Part shown: piece after piece, positions 44,332-54,087 of the stretch | How the letters are laid out: the number at the start of each line of letters is the position of its first letter | Numbering within the stretch: the stretch's first letter is position 1 | Origin: CAZIVP01 sp964542915 | GTDB lineage: Bacteria; Calditrichota; Calditrichia; Calditrichales; Calditrichaceae | Assembly: GCA_964542915.1 (NCBI GenBank) | Contig: CAZIVP010000002.1 | Span: 62,001 to 126,000 of the forward strand | Direction: 5' to 3' | DNA: 64,000 nucleotides | The notes under the pieces: generated by a model | The model's database searches: none | Told to the model about the DNA's origin: nothing | What the model saw: only the letters and a program-made list of their open reading frames with translations | Made by a program: the position numbers and the translations under genes

Positions 44332-47300
44332 TTATTTAATGATTATAAATTTTCCGGTCTTGCTGACTTTATTACCACTATCATCTTTTGCCTCGATCAC
44401 ATAGAGATATAAACCGTAAGCAACTTCCTGGCCTTCATAATTTAGCAGGTTCCACTCTTCATCACCTGTGCCATCGTCGTGCCTCAGTTTGGCCACTTTT
44501 TCACCAGCAGCGGTATAAATCGAAATATCACACTGAGCGGGTAAAAACATAAATCGCAGGCGACGCACATTTTGCTCCGTTTCCCAATCGGCATTAACCA
44601 CATAGGGATTGGGTACAACGCGCACTTCATCCAGCATATCGGCAAGAAGTTCCTTATCAGTCTCTATCGTGGCGGGACTGACCCTAACCTCAAAATAATC
44701 GGATGGATTAAAGGCCCGGCTGGTTCTAATCAACACCTTCTGACCTTTTAGTGGCAGGGTACGATCCGCATTTTGTGAACTGGCGTTGATATTGATGCGA
44801 TAGGCGAAATCTTCCTTCCAGTTGGCAGAAATGGTATCACCAGCCGCTGACGCTCGGTAATCATTACTGCCGATATAGATAAAGTCACCCAGATCATATT
44901 TCAGATCAGTTCCTGCAATCAGGCAATTGACCTGGGTTTCTTCGTTACCCTCTAAACGCCAAATGGTGAAGGGTACTTTTATTTTGGCCAATTGCGGATC
45001 CGGTCCTGCTTTGGCCGCCCAGGAACTGTCGCCACTAAATCGTATTTCATAATCGGCAACCAAACCATCAAAATCACTGATAGTAACAGGCACGATTTCA
45101 GCTACTTCCACATACCAGTTACGGGTAGTGTCCAAATTTGCGGCTCCAAACACATTCAGACCATATTCATCGCTCACAGATGAAACTCCGCCAAACTCTG
45201 TGTCTCCATCCAATTGGAAACGGATACCATCCACCGTGGGCAGGTCCTCATCACTGTTGATCGGAAACTGATCCCTCAAAATCCCTTCATCCATAACGTT
45301 AAAGACTGTTGCCGGACTATCAACAAAGGTGATCTGGTAAAACTTTTCTTCCTGAGGCTGCTCATAAACGGTTACGTTTAGTTCGCCATTTCCGAAAGCA
45401 TAATCCGATATTTCCACGGCCGGATCCACATAACCGATGGCTTTTGAATGAGGGGTTATTTCCACCACATTTTTTTCGACTGGACTGGTGCCGCGGGCCG
45501 ATTCATAGGAGGGCAAATTCCTGTCAGGATCGCCACGATCGTAAGCGGTGATTGTGTAAGTATAAACCACACCATTATTAACCGTGCTGTCGATAAACAC
45601 ATGTTTGAGACCAGTGTTATCGCCCAGATAGTTATTTGTGTTCACCGGATCGACTCCTGAAAAATCATTATTGTTATCAAACTGGGCTAAGGGCACGTAG
45701 CCAATCACCTGCCCGGTGGCATTAGTGACGGGATTGCCCCAGCTGGCGCCTGCATCCACACTGCGATATATCTTATATCCTTCAAAATCCAGTTCCCCGG
45801 AAAAGGGATCTGCTTTTAACTCGGGCGCATCATCCCAGTAAAGAGTCACCTTTCCATCGCCCGGCACGCCATAAAGATTGGGAGCAGGCGGGCCTTTGGG
45901 TCCCTGAAAATTGGCCTGTAACATGTCCTGGGCAATTGAGATATTAGTGGCAAAATCACCGGTTTGTAATTCATCTTTACTGGTCATATTTTCCACCTGA
46001 TCTTCACCGGCACTGACCACAATGGTGGCTTTCAATACCTCATCCGGTTCCATGGAAAAGGGACCACTGCCCAAAATAAAAGCATAATCCATGGTATTAC
46101 CCCAGGTCAACGAGAAATCATCCAAATGGTCATCAGGCCCATGGAAGAAGTCGGAGAGGGGCAATGGAACATAGGGATCGTTTTTATTACTGGTAATCTG
46201 TGCCCATAATTCCCAGTCATCAGCGGGATAGGGGCTACCGGTACCGATATCTTTCTGAAAATGAGCATCGGTTACGCCCAGGTCTTTGGGGGTACGTAAC
46301 ACTGCCATACCAAAGACACCGATTTCTCGCCATCGGTTTGGCACCGTCTGACCGTCGGGGTCATACTGGATAAAAACGTTATATTTATCGTTTGGGTTGA
46401 TACCGCTGTTATAGGTATAAAGCTGTTCCTGATAGACATCACAGAATTTAGGATCTACATAATAGCCCCACCAGCAACTATCTAGTTTTGTCCCGCTCAC
46501 ATTGCGGATGGTAAAATCATAAAATTGAAAATCTTCGGCGTAGGGTCGTCCATAACTGATTCCTTCCATGGTGACCACAATACCCACCTGCGGACCCTGT
46601 AAATTATCCTCATCATCCATAATACACCACACATGTCGGTCACCGGCAAATTCACCGGGCACTTCCTTACCCGTTTTCGGATCGACGCGGAAATTACCGG
46701 GCCAGAAACGCCAGACGTTGTACAATTCATCATACCAGGCGCCCATGGAATCTACAAGAGCCTGATCACTTTTGCTCAATTCGTTATAAGGGCCTGTGGG
46801 TCCCGGATGCCAGGTTCCGGGCCACTCCTTATCGTCCATCCAGCCGGCGGGCCAGCTTTCGGGCAAGTCACTGGTAGCCATCATGGGTGTGCCATCCGGC
46901 GCTAACAGATAATCGCGCTGTTCTTCCAACGCGCAATGGTAACGTCCGTTAGCACCGTCAACCCCGCGCCAGTCTTCCATGTCATAATTGGTATAACCGT
47001 CGATAACCGTACCCGTGCCTTCCAAATTCTTGACGCTATTGGTGGCAAAGAAAAATGAGAAATCATCGGCGGCATTTTCCGAACCTTCTTTGGAAGTCTC
47101 CGCCCCCTTGCTTTTAGGCCAGGTAAAATTGTAGATCACATTCTGAAGATAGGTGTCAGTAATAGTACCGTAATTTCCGCACACATTGATCAGCTCGCCC
47201 TGATTGAGGCGACCGTAGGCATCATCGGCACGTCCGGCAACATTTTTTACGGAGGTTTTACCCTTCGTTTCCACATCCGGATTTTGTTGACTATGAGCTG

Positions 47301-47361
47301 TAACGACATAAATCATCAGGATGATAAAGGCCATCAATTTGGGAAGATACTTTTTAATCAT
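44332..47361 (-). CDS. Large secreted protein with FlgD-like sorting domain, TonB-receptor partner (module 2)
   Basis: About 1009 residues from ATG 47361 (SD GGAGA). Paralog of the 18260-21145 product: the N-terminal GRADDAYGRLNQGELINVCGNYGTITDT, central GKVTLYWDD / FEGYKIYRS fibronectin-like part and the C-terminal VVPNPYVVN ... GLYLYVIEA sorting domain all correspond. Some 50 residues longer, mainly near residues 130-200. It follows the TonB receptor by 30 bp. Probable cell-surface ligand-binding partner of that receptor (inference from invariant pairing). Confidence 0.77.
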   Translation of the reverse strand: MIKKYLPKLMAFIILMIYVVTAHSQQNPDVETKGKTSVKNVAGRADDAYGRLNQGELINVCGNYGTITDTYLQNVIYNFTWPKSKGAETSKEGSENAADDFSFFFATNSVKNLEGTGTVIDGYTNYDMEDWRGVDGANGRYHCALEEQRDYLLAPDGTPMMATSDLPESWPAGWMDDKEWPGTWHPGPTGPYNELSKSDQALVDSMGAWYDELYNVWRFWPGNFRVDPKTGKEVPGEFAGDRHVWCIMDDEDNLQGPQVGIVVTMEGISYGRPYAEDFQFYDFTIRNVSGTKLDSCWWGYYVDPKFCDVYQEQLYTYNSGINPNDKYNVFIQYDPDGQTVPNRWREIGVFGMAVLRTPKDLGVTDAHFQKDIGTGSPYPADDWELWAQITSNKNDPYVPLPLSDFFHGPDDHLDDFSLTWGNTMDYAFILGSGPFSMEPDEVLKATIVVSAGEDQVENMTSKDELQTGDFATNISIAQDMLQANFQGPKGPPAPNLYGVPGDGKVTLYWDDAPELKADPFSGELDFEGYKIYRSVDAGASWGNPVTNATGQVIGYVPLAQFDNNNDFSGVDPVNTNNYLGDNTGLKHVFIDSTVNNGVVYTYTITAYDRGDPDRNLPSYESARGTSPVEKNVVEITPHSKAIGYVDPAVEISDYAFGNGELNVTVYEQPQEEKFYQITFVDSPATVFNVMDEGILRDQFPINSDEDLPTVDGIRFQLDGDTEFGGVSSVSDEYGLNVFGAANLDTTRNWYVEVAEIVPVTISDFDGLVADYEIRFSGDSSWAAKAGPDPQLAKIKVPFTIWRLEGNEETQVNCLIAGTDLKYDLGDFIYIGSNDYRASAAGDTISANWKEDFAYRININASSQNADRTLPLKGQKVLIRTSRAFNPSDYFEVRVSPATIETDKELLADMLDEVRVVPNPYVVNADWETEQNVRRLRFMFLPAQCDISIYTAAGEKVAKLRHDDGTGDEEWNLLNYEGQEVAYGLYLYVIEAKDDSGNKVSKTGKFIIIK

Positions 47362-47391
47362 AGATAGATCTCCAGTCATGAACAACGCTTA

Positions 47392-50055
47392 TCAATATTT
47401 AATGCGGATTCCTAATGAAATCCGTCTCGGTTCTGATACATTATTGGGATTATAAATACGGTCAATGTTTCGTGACGTATAGGGACCGTCATCCCAAGGC
47501 AGGCCGGTGGTATTCCAGACATTAACGGGATTTCGCCTGTCGAATACATTGTTGATCACCACAAAGGTGGTCAGTTCAAATGCTTTTAAATTAAATGGTT
47601 TAAGAATTTTCAGGTCAAGATTATAGGTAGGCTCTTCTCGGCCCGTATTTTTTTCAATTAACACACCGGCGCCGGCATCATCCGAATCAGGTGTGTAAGG
47701 CAATCCACTGGCCGCTTCAAAAAGAATGTTAAACTGCATACCGGCCAGGGGGGAGAAACTACCAATGGTTGGCCCAAAGGTTTCCGACAGGATGTAATTC
47801 ATGTTAAATGCCATATCATGCCGGCGGTCGAAATCCAGATAAAAGATCTTTTTGGGCCTTAACGGAAAATTACTACGCTTAAAATCATTATACCCCTCGC
47901 GCGGATCCGATTCGTTACCCTTGGCTACGGAATAGGTGTAATTCAGACTGGCGTTGAAATTATAACTGAATTTCTTGGTCAGGCTTAGATCGATACCATT
48001 GACACCGGCATAATTGGAATTGTCATAAAGGGTGTATTCATAGGGGAAAAAACCGTGATAGGTACTTCCGGCCAGATTGGTGATATCCTTATAAAATACA
48101 TTCAAATCCATTACATAATCATTACCGAACTGCTGTTTGGCGCCGGCTTCGAAAGCAACTGTTTTTTGTGGATTAATATCGGGGTTTCCAATCAAAGGCT
48201 GATCCTCATCAACCTTGTGTGGGCCGTACATTTCAAAATAACTGGGAATCTGAAAAAAATGCCCGTATGAACCGTAAAAAAGGGTTCGTTCAGTAATCGG
48301 AAAGCCCACTCCAATGCGAGGACTGATCTGTGTTTTGGGATCCACCGCAACCTCTTCCGAAGGGATCCAGTTGCCGTCTTCATCCAGATAGCCGGGCACA
48401 TCGGGATCCGGCCACATGGTATGCCGGGGATCATTATAGTCATATCGTAAACCCAGATTGAGAATGAAATGATCGTATTCCAGCTTATCCTGCACATAGA
48501 GGGCCAGCTCGATGGGTGTACGATCAAATTGTTCATAGCGGTGATTCTCGCCGGGGACGGGCTGGATATAGGCCTCACGATCGATATCATGCTGTTTGAA
48601 ATCCATACCTGCTTTGATCAGATGGTGGCGCGTAACCTGGCTGGTAATATCCATCCGGGCCGTAAAGGTCATAATATCCCTGTAATCAATGGTCCCATTA
48701 TCGCCGCTGACATAAAACCAGTCGTTGCTGACAGGCCGCTCAAAATTCGTCTCTGCAAGCACATAGGTGTTCTGATCTGAATCAAACATAAAGGTGGCGT
48801 CCCGGTCCGGCAGAAAGCGATCATAGGCGCGCTGATATCGGGATAGTCGCACTTCATAAAAGGTAGAATTATTAAGCGTATGCGTAATAAATAAGCCCTC
48901 GCGCTCAACATTACTTTCCCGTTGTTCATAACCATCGGGATGGTATTTCCAGCGATGGGCATAGGGTTTGTAAGATTCATAATTACGCTGGCCGAATACA
49001 TTAATCTTTAACTGCTTGAAACGATAAGTTAGTTTCAGATTGAATGAACGTGCCTTCTCATACCCCCATGGCAAATAACCGGGATCGTTCATATAGGATC
49101 CGGAAACAAAAAAGGTCAGATTCTTAATACCCGGCACGGGACCACTGAAATTTCCAATGAAATTACCGGTTACTGGCATGTAGGAATCCCGGTTTTTGTC
49201 ACTGTAATCGGGTACTCGGTAAAGGGACCGGTCGGTACTGTCACGCAATACATCCAGATACCCGGCATCATTAACCGTCTTACTCTCCACTATCCAATCC
49301 TTCTGGCGAAAGGGCGATTCATTGATACGTAGTGTTTCATACTCCAACAGGGCGCGGTACTGACTCCCACCTTCCTTGGTGACCACATTGATCACACCGG
49401 ACATGGATTGGCCGTACTCGGCATTGAAGGCACCGGTAAGGACCTGTAACTCATCAATAGAATATTTGTCGAGCTGGCTGCCAAAGCCGCCGGAATAGGG
49501 ATCGCCCACATAAATACCATCGATCATGTAAGAAACTTCACCAGCCCGGCCACCGCGGATATGAATTTCTCCATCGCGGTCGGTTGAGAATCCGGCCTGG
49601 GTTGTCAATACCTTCTGGAAATTGACAACGGGCATTTCGGAAAAGGTTTCCGAGCCGATCACGGCCGATTTGGCCGTTTCATCACGCTGGATCAGCGGAC
49701 GATCAGCTACCACGGTGATGGTCTCCGTCTCCAGGGTTTCATCCTGTAATTCAAAATTAACACGAGTGGTCAAATCCACTGAAACTTCCACCTGTGTTTT
49801 TCTCTTCTCACCATAGCCGATCATCGAAGCGCTGAGCGTGTAAATGCCCGGCGGAACATTGAGAATAAAATAATAACCATCTGCATTTGTAGAAGCGCCC
49901 ATCCGGGCTCCTTCCAGCACCACATTCACCCCCGTCAGGGGCTCTCCGGTATTCTGATCGGTAACCCGGCCCGATATTTTACCGGTGGTACCGGCGTATA
50001 AACCGAATGCGGAAGCCAGAATTAAAAGGGTGGTGAGCATTGATGTTTTAGTCAT
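47392..50055 (-). CDS. TonB-dependent receptor with carboxypeptidase-regulatory N-domain (module 2)
   Basis: 887 residues, SD AAGGGA. Signal peptide ending near AGTTG, carboxypeptidase-regulatory-like domain (GKISGRVTDQNTGEPLTGVNV ... SMIGYGEKRKT), plug with IHIRGGRAGEVSYMIDG and GAFNAEYGQSMSGVINVVTKEG, then a barrel with a KQQFGNDY-type strand shared with module 1. First gene of cluster 2 after the promoter at 50126-50154 and operator-like dyad. Ends SLGIRIKY rather than with the terminal Phe common in the family. Confidence 0.93.
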   Translation of the reverse strand: MTKTSMLTTLLILASAFGLYAGTTGKISGRVTDQNTGEPLTGVNVVLEGARMGASTNADGYYFILNVPPGIYTLSASMIGYGEKRKTQVEVSVDLTTRVNFELQDETLETETITVVADRPLIQRDETAKSAVIGSETFSEMPVVNFQKVLTTQAGFSTDRDGEIHIRGGRAGEVSYMIDGIYVGDPYSGGFGSQLDKYSIDELQVLTGAFNAEYGQSMSGVINVVTKEGGSQYRALLEYETLRINESPFRQKDWIVESKTVNDAGYLDVLRDSTDRSLYRVPDYSDKNRDSYMPVTGNFIGNFSGPVPGIKNLTFFVSGSYMNDPGYLPWGYEKARSFNLKLTYRFKQLKINVFGQRNYESYKPYAHRWKYHPDGYEQRESNVEREGLFITHTLNNSTFYEVRLSRYQRAYDRFLPDRDATFMFDSDQNTYVLAETNFERPVSNDWFYVSGDNGTIDYRDIMTFTARMDITSQVTRHHLIKAGMDFKQHDIDREAYIQPVPGENHRYEQFDRTPIELALYVQDKLEYDHFILNLGLRYDYNDPRHTMWPDPDVPGYLDEDGNWIPSEEVAVDPKTQISPRIGVGFPITERTLFYGSYGHFFQIPSYFEMYGPHKVDEDQPLIGNPDINPQKTVAFEAGAKQQFGNDYVMDLNVFYKDITNLAGSTYHGFFPYEYTLYDNSNYAGVNGIDLSLTKKFSYNFNASLNYTYSVAKGNESDPREGYNDFKRSNFPLRPKKIFYLDFDRRHDMAFNMNYILSETFGPTIGSFSPLAGMQFNILFEAASGLPYTPDSDDAGAGVLIEKNTGREEPTYNLDLKILKPFNLKAFELTTFVVINNVFDRRNPVNVWNTTGLPWDDGPYTSRNIDRIYNPNNVSEPRRISLGIRIKY

Positions 50056-50101
50056 TCTGTGTCCCTTGCTTTGAATCCTTGTGTTTCACTGACCATATTT
50101 T

Positions 50102-50117
50102 TGAAACATTTGTTACA
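50102..50117. promoter_or_regulatory. Operator-like dyad for the RpiR regulator
   Basis: TGAAACATTTGTTACA is an imperfect palindrome (arms TGAAAC/GTTACA, one mismatch) lying about 8 bp downstream of the -10 box, where a bound repressor would block initiation. RpiR-family sites often have TGAAA/TTTCA-like arms. The adjacent RpiR gene is the natural candidate regulator. Confidence 0.45.
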
Positions 50118-50125
50118 CTAAAATG

Positions 50126-50154
50126 AGGATACAGTATGACAAATCAAAAGTCAA
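50126..50154 (-). promoter_or_regulatory. Sigma-70-type promoter of cluster 2
   Basis: Minus strand TTGACT - 17 bp - TATCCT, between the RpiR gene and the TonB receptor gene. Predicted start near 50119, about 65 nt before the receptor ATG. Confidence 0.65.
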
Positions 50155-50179
50155 ATAAATTTTTTAAAAAATTAATCGG

Positions 50180-51055
50180 TTACGAAGGGGAGTTTTTTTT
50201 TGCGCCGGTATGCTCTTCACGAATATGGTCGATCGCTTCGATCGTTTTGAGGGTTTTGTTTTTCAGATCATGACCAATCTGGGCTACTATGGAAGAGATC
50301 AGTATAAAGCCTGTGGTAATCGAATTGGAAATACCGGAAGTTTTTACGGCAACTTGCAAAACCACATCGCTGTGTTCAATTATTTCGGCGATGGAGCTGT
50401 CGGTAACGGCAATCACCGGTACATTGCGTTCACGAGCGTAACAGGCCGCTTCCACCGTCTCTGGTGAATAAGGATGGAAGGCGAAGGCCAAAATCACATC
50501 CCGATCGCTCATATTAACGATCCGTTCCGTAAATTTCAGCCCCCCATACACCATCGGGCTGGCATTGAGGGAGATGCGGTTAAACAAATAGGCGGCAATT
50601 TCGGCGAGATAGTTGGACATTTTCATGCCCATGGTGTAGATATGATTGGCATTCTTAAAAAAATCAATGGCCCGCAAGTATGACTCAGGCTCAATCAACT
50701 CAAGACTTTTATTAATATTTTCCACATTCTCATCGGAGATCATTTTGAGATAATCCGATTGATTTTCACGCTCAGAGATGAATTTTTTGTATTTATGGAT
50801 GGGATCCAGTTCATTTTTGACTGATTCCAAGAATTCCGATTTCAGCTCCTGAAATCCTTCGTAACCCAGAGCCTGTGCCAGACGGACTATGGTCGCTTTA
50901 CTCGTGTTCAACTTTGATTCCAGTTCGCGGATAGAACTTAAAGCAAACAAACGTGGATTATCCAAAATGTAGTTGATAATGATCTTCTGATGTTCCGTCA
51001 AATGCGATATTTTTTCCTGAATACGGGCTTGCAGATATTTCAAACGATTTTTCAT
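50180..51055 (-). CDS. RpiR/MurR-family transcriptional regulator (HTH + SIS)
   Basis: About 291 residues. N-terminal RpiR helix-turn-helix (LTEHQKIIINYILDNP ... LESKLNTSKATIVRLAQALGYEGFQELK) and C-terminal SIS domain (IYTMGMKMS, MVYGGLKF, DVILAFAFHPYSPETVEAA, VPVIAVTDS). SIS domains of this family bind phospho-sugars or related acidic metabolites. I favour ATG 51055; TTG 51076 would overlap the AAGGAA that may serve as SD. It is transcribed toward cluster 2 with a promoter and dyad in the 124-bp gap, so it probably controls that cluster. Confidence 0.9.
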   Translation of the reverse strand: MKNRLKYLQARIQEKISHLTEHQKIIINYILDNPRLFALSSIRELESKLNTSKATIVRLAQALGYEGFQELKSEFLESVKNELDPIHKYKKFISERENQSDYLKMISDENVENINKSLELIEPESYLRAIDFFKNANHIYTMGMKMSNYLAEIAAYLFNRISLNASPMVYGGLKFTERIVNMSDRDVILAFAFHPYSPETVEAACYARERNVPVIAVTDSSIAEIIEHSDVVLQVAVKTSGISNSITTGFILISSIVAQIGHDLKNKTLKTIEAIDHIREEHTGAKKNSPS

Positions 51056-51536
51056 TTTAAATAAAAGTTCCTTCAATTGCTGGGTGGTATTCGGAAAAAC
51101 GATTGAACCTTTTTTTAGTCTTCGCCTTTTGCAATCCTGATTTATTTATCAATATCCGTAATTTATCCTTTACTTTGCAAATTATATTTTTATAACAGCA
51201 TAATAAACCCTCTTTTCTTTTATGGGAATTTATTTTCTTATGCCTGCCTGTCAAAAAGAACTATCATTTTTCTTCAAATAATGTAATTTAAAATCCCATA
51301 AAAAATCAACGATGTGCACACCCATACTACACTCCATATCAACAACGATCGCAACCGGACGCTGGACCAAGACACTAACTCGTTATGATGATATCAATTT
51401 AGATAATTCGGGTTTATCAATCTGAAAATTCGCGTGTCTTGAGCAAATATATAAATTTATAATTTCGCACGTTTATCTGAAAACTGGTCGCGCGCAAATT
51501 GACGTCGCGAAGAGAACACGACTTGCCATTTTGATC
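51056..51536. other. Intergenic, no gene seen
   Basis: About 480 bp between the RpiR gene and the tRNA-Lys terminator. A minus-strand open frame of 65 codons (51057-51254) has no RBS and an unlikely composition. The segment should contain the RpiR promoter on the minus strand; no strong -35/-10 pair was found. Confidence 0.5.
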
Positions 51537-51570
51537 AAAAAAAAGGACTCACGATAATCCGTAAGTCCTT
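51537..51570 (-). terminator. Terminator of tRNA-Lys(CTT)
   Basis: On the minus strand AAGGACTTACG / CGTGAGTCCTT (one mismatch) followed by eight Ts, about 12 bp after the tRNA 3' end. The opposite strand also has a T-rich tail, so it may act both ways. Confidence 0.75.
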
Positions 51571-51581
51571 ATTTTTATTGG

Positions 51582-51654
51582 TACACCTGCAGGGACTCGA
51601 ACCCTGAACCAACGGATTAAGAGTCCGCTGCTCTACCAATTGAGCTACAGGTGT
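51582..51654 (-). tRNA. tRNA-Lys (anticodon CTT)
   Basis: 73-nt cloverleaf on the minus strand: acceptor ACACCTG/CAGGTGT with discriminator A, D-stem GCTC/GAGC, anticodon stem GCGGA/TCCGT with loop CTCTTAA (anticodon CTT), T-stem CAGGG/CCCTG with TTCGAGT loop. CCA is not fully encoded (ACC follows). U8, the ThiI target, is present; thiI lies just upstream. Confidence 0.95.
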
Positions 51655-51669
51655 ATTTCAATCTCAAAG

Positions 51670-51714
51670 CCGTCGCTCTTTCTTCAAAGATCCGCCTTTA
51701 TATTTTTGCGACGG
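51670..51714. repeat. Inverted repeat between thiI and tRNA-Lys
   Basis: CCGTCGC (51670-51676) and GCGACGG (51708-51714) form a perfect 7-bp stem around a 31-nt loop that itself holds AAAG/CTTT. There is no T-run on either side, so it is not a standard terminator. Possibly a leader or processing structure of the tRNA transcript. Confidence 0.4.
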
Positions 51715-51775
51715 AATTTAAAAATTATAATTTAAACATCCCACGTTTATGACGCAAATTTATACGAAGTGCTTG

Positions 51776-52939
51776 CTAAACGGACAATACCTCTATTTGC
51801 TCAAAACCCCTTTTTACCAACGCTTCGATGTCAAGCAGCGCCTCGGCTTCTTCTACGTCGCGCAAACGCGCTTTGATCTCCGGTTTGCGCGGCATAAATC
51901 GTGTACAGGCGTCATCGTGCGGTCGCCTCGAAATATCATAAGTATCGATATGACGCGCCACATCAATGATTTCCGACTTATCCATACCAAGCAGAGGACG
52001 CAAGACGGGCAGTTTGGTTACAGCGCCAACCACTCCCATGTTTTCGAGCGTTTGTGATGCCACCTGCCCCAGAGATTCTCCCGTAACCAACGCCTTAATT
52101 CGTTTACGATGGGCTAAAGCCTCGCTTATACGCATCATAAAACGGCGATACAAAATAACCCGAAACCGGTCCGGACTATTCAGGACGATTTCCTGTTGAA
52201 TATCGGCGAATGGGACCATATACAGTTTGGATTCAAACTGATAGATATTTAAGGTTTTTGCTAAATCGAACACCTTTTCCTGTGAAGCTTTGTTCGTGTA
52301 TGGCTCGGAATGAAAATGAATAAAATGACAGGCGGATCCGCGTTTAAGAATAAAATAGGCTGCCACCGGCGAATCGAAGCCACCTGATAATAAAACCAGT
52401 GATCGGGCATGAGAGCCTACCGGCATTCCCATAGCTCCTGCTAATTTTTCAATGTAAATGTAGCTGTAATCGTCCACAATTTCAATATAACAATTGATGT
52501 CAGGGCTCGTCAGATCAACGGTTTTTCGGAGCTGTTCAGCCACTGCCGCGCCGACTTTTACATTCATCTCGTACGATGTCTTTGGAAAGCGTTTATCCGA
52601 CCGTTTGGTTCTTATCGCAAAAGTCTGAAATGCTAACGGTTTTAGAACATCTAAACATGCGTCTATTATTACGTTAGGTTTCGATTGTACCCTGACGGCG
52701 CGGGAAACGTTGACAATGCCAAACACACGTCTCAACAGACTTTCAATCTTATTGGATTGCTCGGTTCCCTCTACTTCAATAAAAATCCGTTTTTTATATA
52801 ACCTAATATTTACGTCAACTTCAGGTGATTGCTGCTCAAAGGCCCGTTTTAAGTTAGACACCAGTTTACGTTCGAAAAGATGACGGTTTTTTCCCTTTAA
52901 ACCAATTTCACTGTAATGACCGATATATAAATGTTTCAT
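51776..52939 (-). CDS. thiI: tRNA 4-thiouridine synthase ThiI
   Basis: 387 residues: N-terminal ferredoxin-like/THUMP region (about 1-165, IGHYSEIGLKGKNRHLFE opening), then PP-loop ATP pyrophosphatase with SGGFDSPVA and VTGESLGQVASQTLENM. Uses persulfide sulfur to make s4U8 in tRNA, and in some organisms thiamine thiazole. No C-terminal rhodanese domain, so sulfur relay must come from elsewhere; the upstream cysteine desulfurase, whose stop overlaps this ATG (ATGA), is the obvious donor. Length matches rhodanese-less ThiI. Confidence 0.95.
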   Translation of the reverse strand: MKHLYIGHYSEIGLKGKNRHLFERKLVSNLKRAFEQQSPEVDVNIRLYKKRIFIEVEGTEQSNKIESLLRRVFGIVNVSRAVRVQSKPNVIIDACLDVLKPLAFQTFAIRTKRSDKRFPKTSYEMNVKVGAAVAEQLRKTVDLTSPDINCYIEIVDDYSYIYIEKLAGAMGMPVGSHARSLVLLSGGFDSPVAAYFILKRGSACHFIHFHSEPYTNKASQEKVFDLAKTLNIYQFESKLYMVPFADIQQEIVLNSPDRFRVILYRRFMMRISEALAHRKRIKALVTGESLGQVASQTLENMGVVGAVTKLPVLRPLLGMDKSEIIDVARHIDTYDISRRPHDDACTRFMPRKPEIKARLRDVEEAEALLDIEALVKRGFEQIEVLSV

Positions 52940-54087
52940 GAAATTTTACGAATTTTATCCACGGTTTCAGGTAGGAGGGCCATCAGGCGATCTAATTCGT
53001 TTCGTGTTGTAAATCGGCCAAAGCTGATACGAATGGTTCCTTTGGCCCATCGTTTCTCAATTCCACAGGCATCTAAAATCCGTGATGTGCCGACAACTCC
53101 GGAAGTGCAGGCCGAACCTGTGGAGATCGCCACACCGTCGCGATCCAATTGCATTTGCAACAGTTCGCTATCCGCATCTTTGAACGAAACGTTCAAAATA
53201 TGCGGAAGCTGATGGTTATCAGCAGCGTTTACACGCGCTTCCGGAATACGCTGAATGATATAATCCCGCAACAGTCTTCGCAATTCGGCAAGCCGTCGCC
53301 TCTCGGCTTCATGCTCTTCCATGTAAATATCAGCGGCCGCAGCAAAACCGACCGCCGCCGCCACATTGGGAGTGGACGAACGTCTTCCCTCTTCATGCCC
53401 CCCTCCATGTAATAACGGCTCAAACGGCAAATCGCGTTTGCAAAAGATTAAGGCGGCTCCGGGCGGACCGTAAATTTTGTGTGAAGAAGCCGTCAAAAAA
53501 TCAATGCCTGTTTCATGCACATTAATCGGCAGTTTACCAAAGGACTGAGCGGCGTCTGTGTGAAACATAATCTCGTTTTGCCGGCAGAATTCGGCAATGT
53601 CAGCAATCGGTTGAATTGTACCCAGTTCGTTGTTCACATGCATTACCGAAACTAAAAACGTATCGCTTCTGACGTGCTTTCGGAGCTCCGTCACAGAAAC
53701 CAGTCCGCTGGCGTTCACAGGTAAAATTGAAACTTCCACGCCCTGCTTCATTAACGCCAGCGCAACTTCATACACGGATGCATGCTCGATGGCCGAGATA
53801 ATTATATGACCGACGTTTCGATCACGCCTTTGGACAAGGCCCTTTAATATCGTATTATTAGCCTCCGTTGCAGAGGCACAAAAAATGATTTCAGAGTCGC
53901 GCGCACCGATGCGAATCGCAAGCCGATGCCGGGCTTTATCGAGCGCTTCCCGCATTGTTTTTCCGAAGCTGTGCAGACCGGCGGCATTGCCCCATCGTTT
54001 CAGCAAAAAGGGCTGCATTGCTTCGTACGAACGCCTGTCGATAGGCGTACTGGCTGCATAATCCAAATATATATTCGACTCGTTCAT
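52936..54087 (-). CDS. Cysteine desulfurase (NifS/IscS family)
   Basis: PLP enzyme that converts cysteine to alanine plus enzyme-bound persulfide. I start at ATG 54087 (MNESNIYLDYAAST; upstream GGA), 383 residues; a GTG at 54114 is the alternative. Motifs: LDYAAST, ATEANN, HVNNELGTIQP, DAAQSFGK, PLP-lysine SSHKIYGP, and catalytic cysteine in STGSACTSG. Overlaps thiI by 4 bp, so it is the dedicated sulfur donor for tRNA thiolation rather than a member of an isc/suf cluster, which is absent here. Confidence 0.93.
   Translation of the reverse strand: MNESNIYLDYAASTPIDRRSYEAMQPFLLKRWGNAAGLHSFGKTMREALDKARHRLAIRIGARDSEIIFCASATEANNTILKGLVQRRDRNVGHIIISAIEHASVYEVALALMKQGVEVSILPVNASGLVSVTELRKHVRSDTFLVSVMHVNNELGTIQPIADIAEFCRQNEIMFHTDAAQSFGKLPINVHETGIDFLTASSHKIYGPPGAALIFCKRDLPFEPLLHGGGHEEGRRSSTPNVAAAVGFAAAADIYMEEHEAERRRLAELRRLLRDYIIQRIPEARVNAADNHQLPHILNVSFKDADSELLQMQLDRDGVAISTGSACTSGVVGTSRILDACGIEKRWAKGTIRISFGRFTTRNELDRLMALLPETVDKIRKIS

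Noticed and set aside
51057..51254. 65-codon minus-strand frame upstream of the RpiR gene
   Set aside because: Lys/Arg/Cys-rich, no SD, overlaps the RpiR start region; not gene-like.
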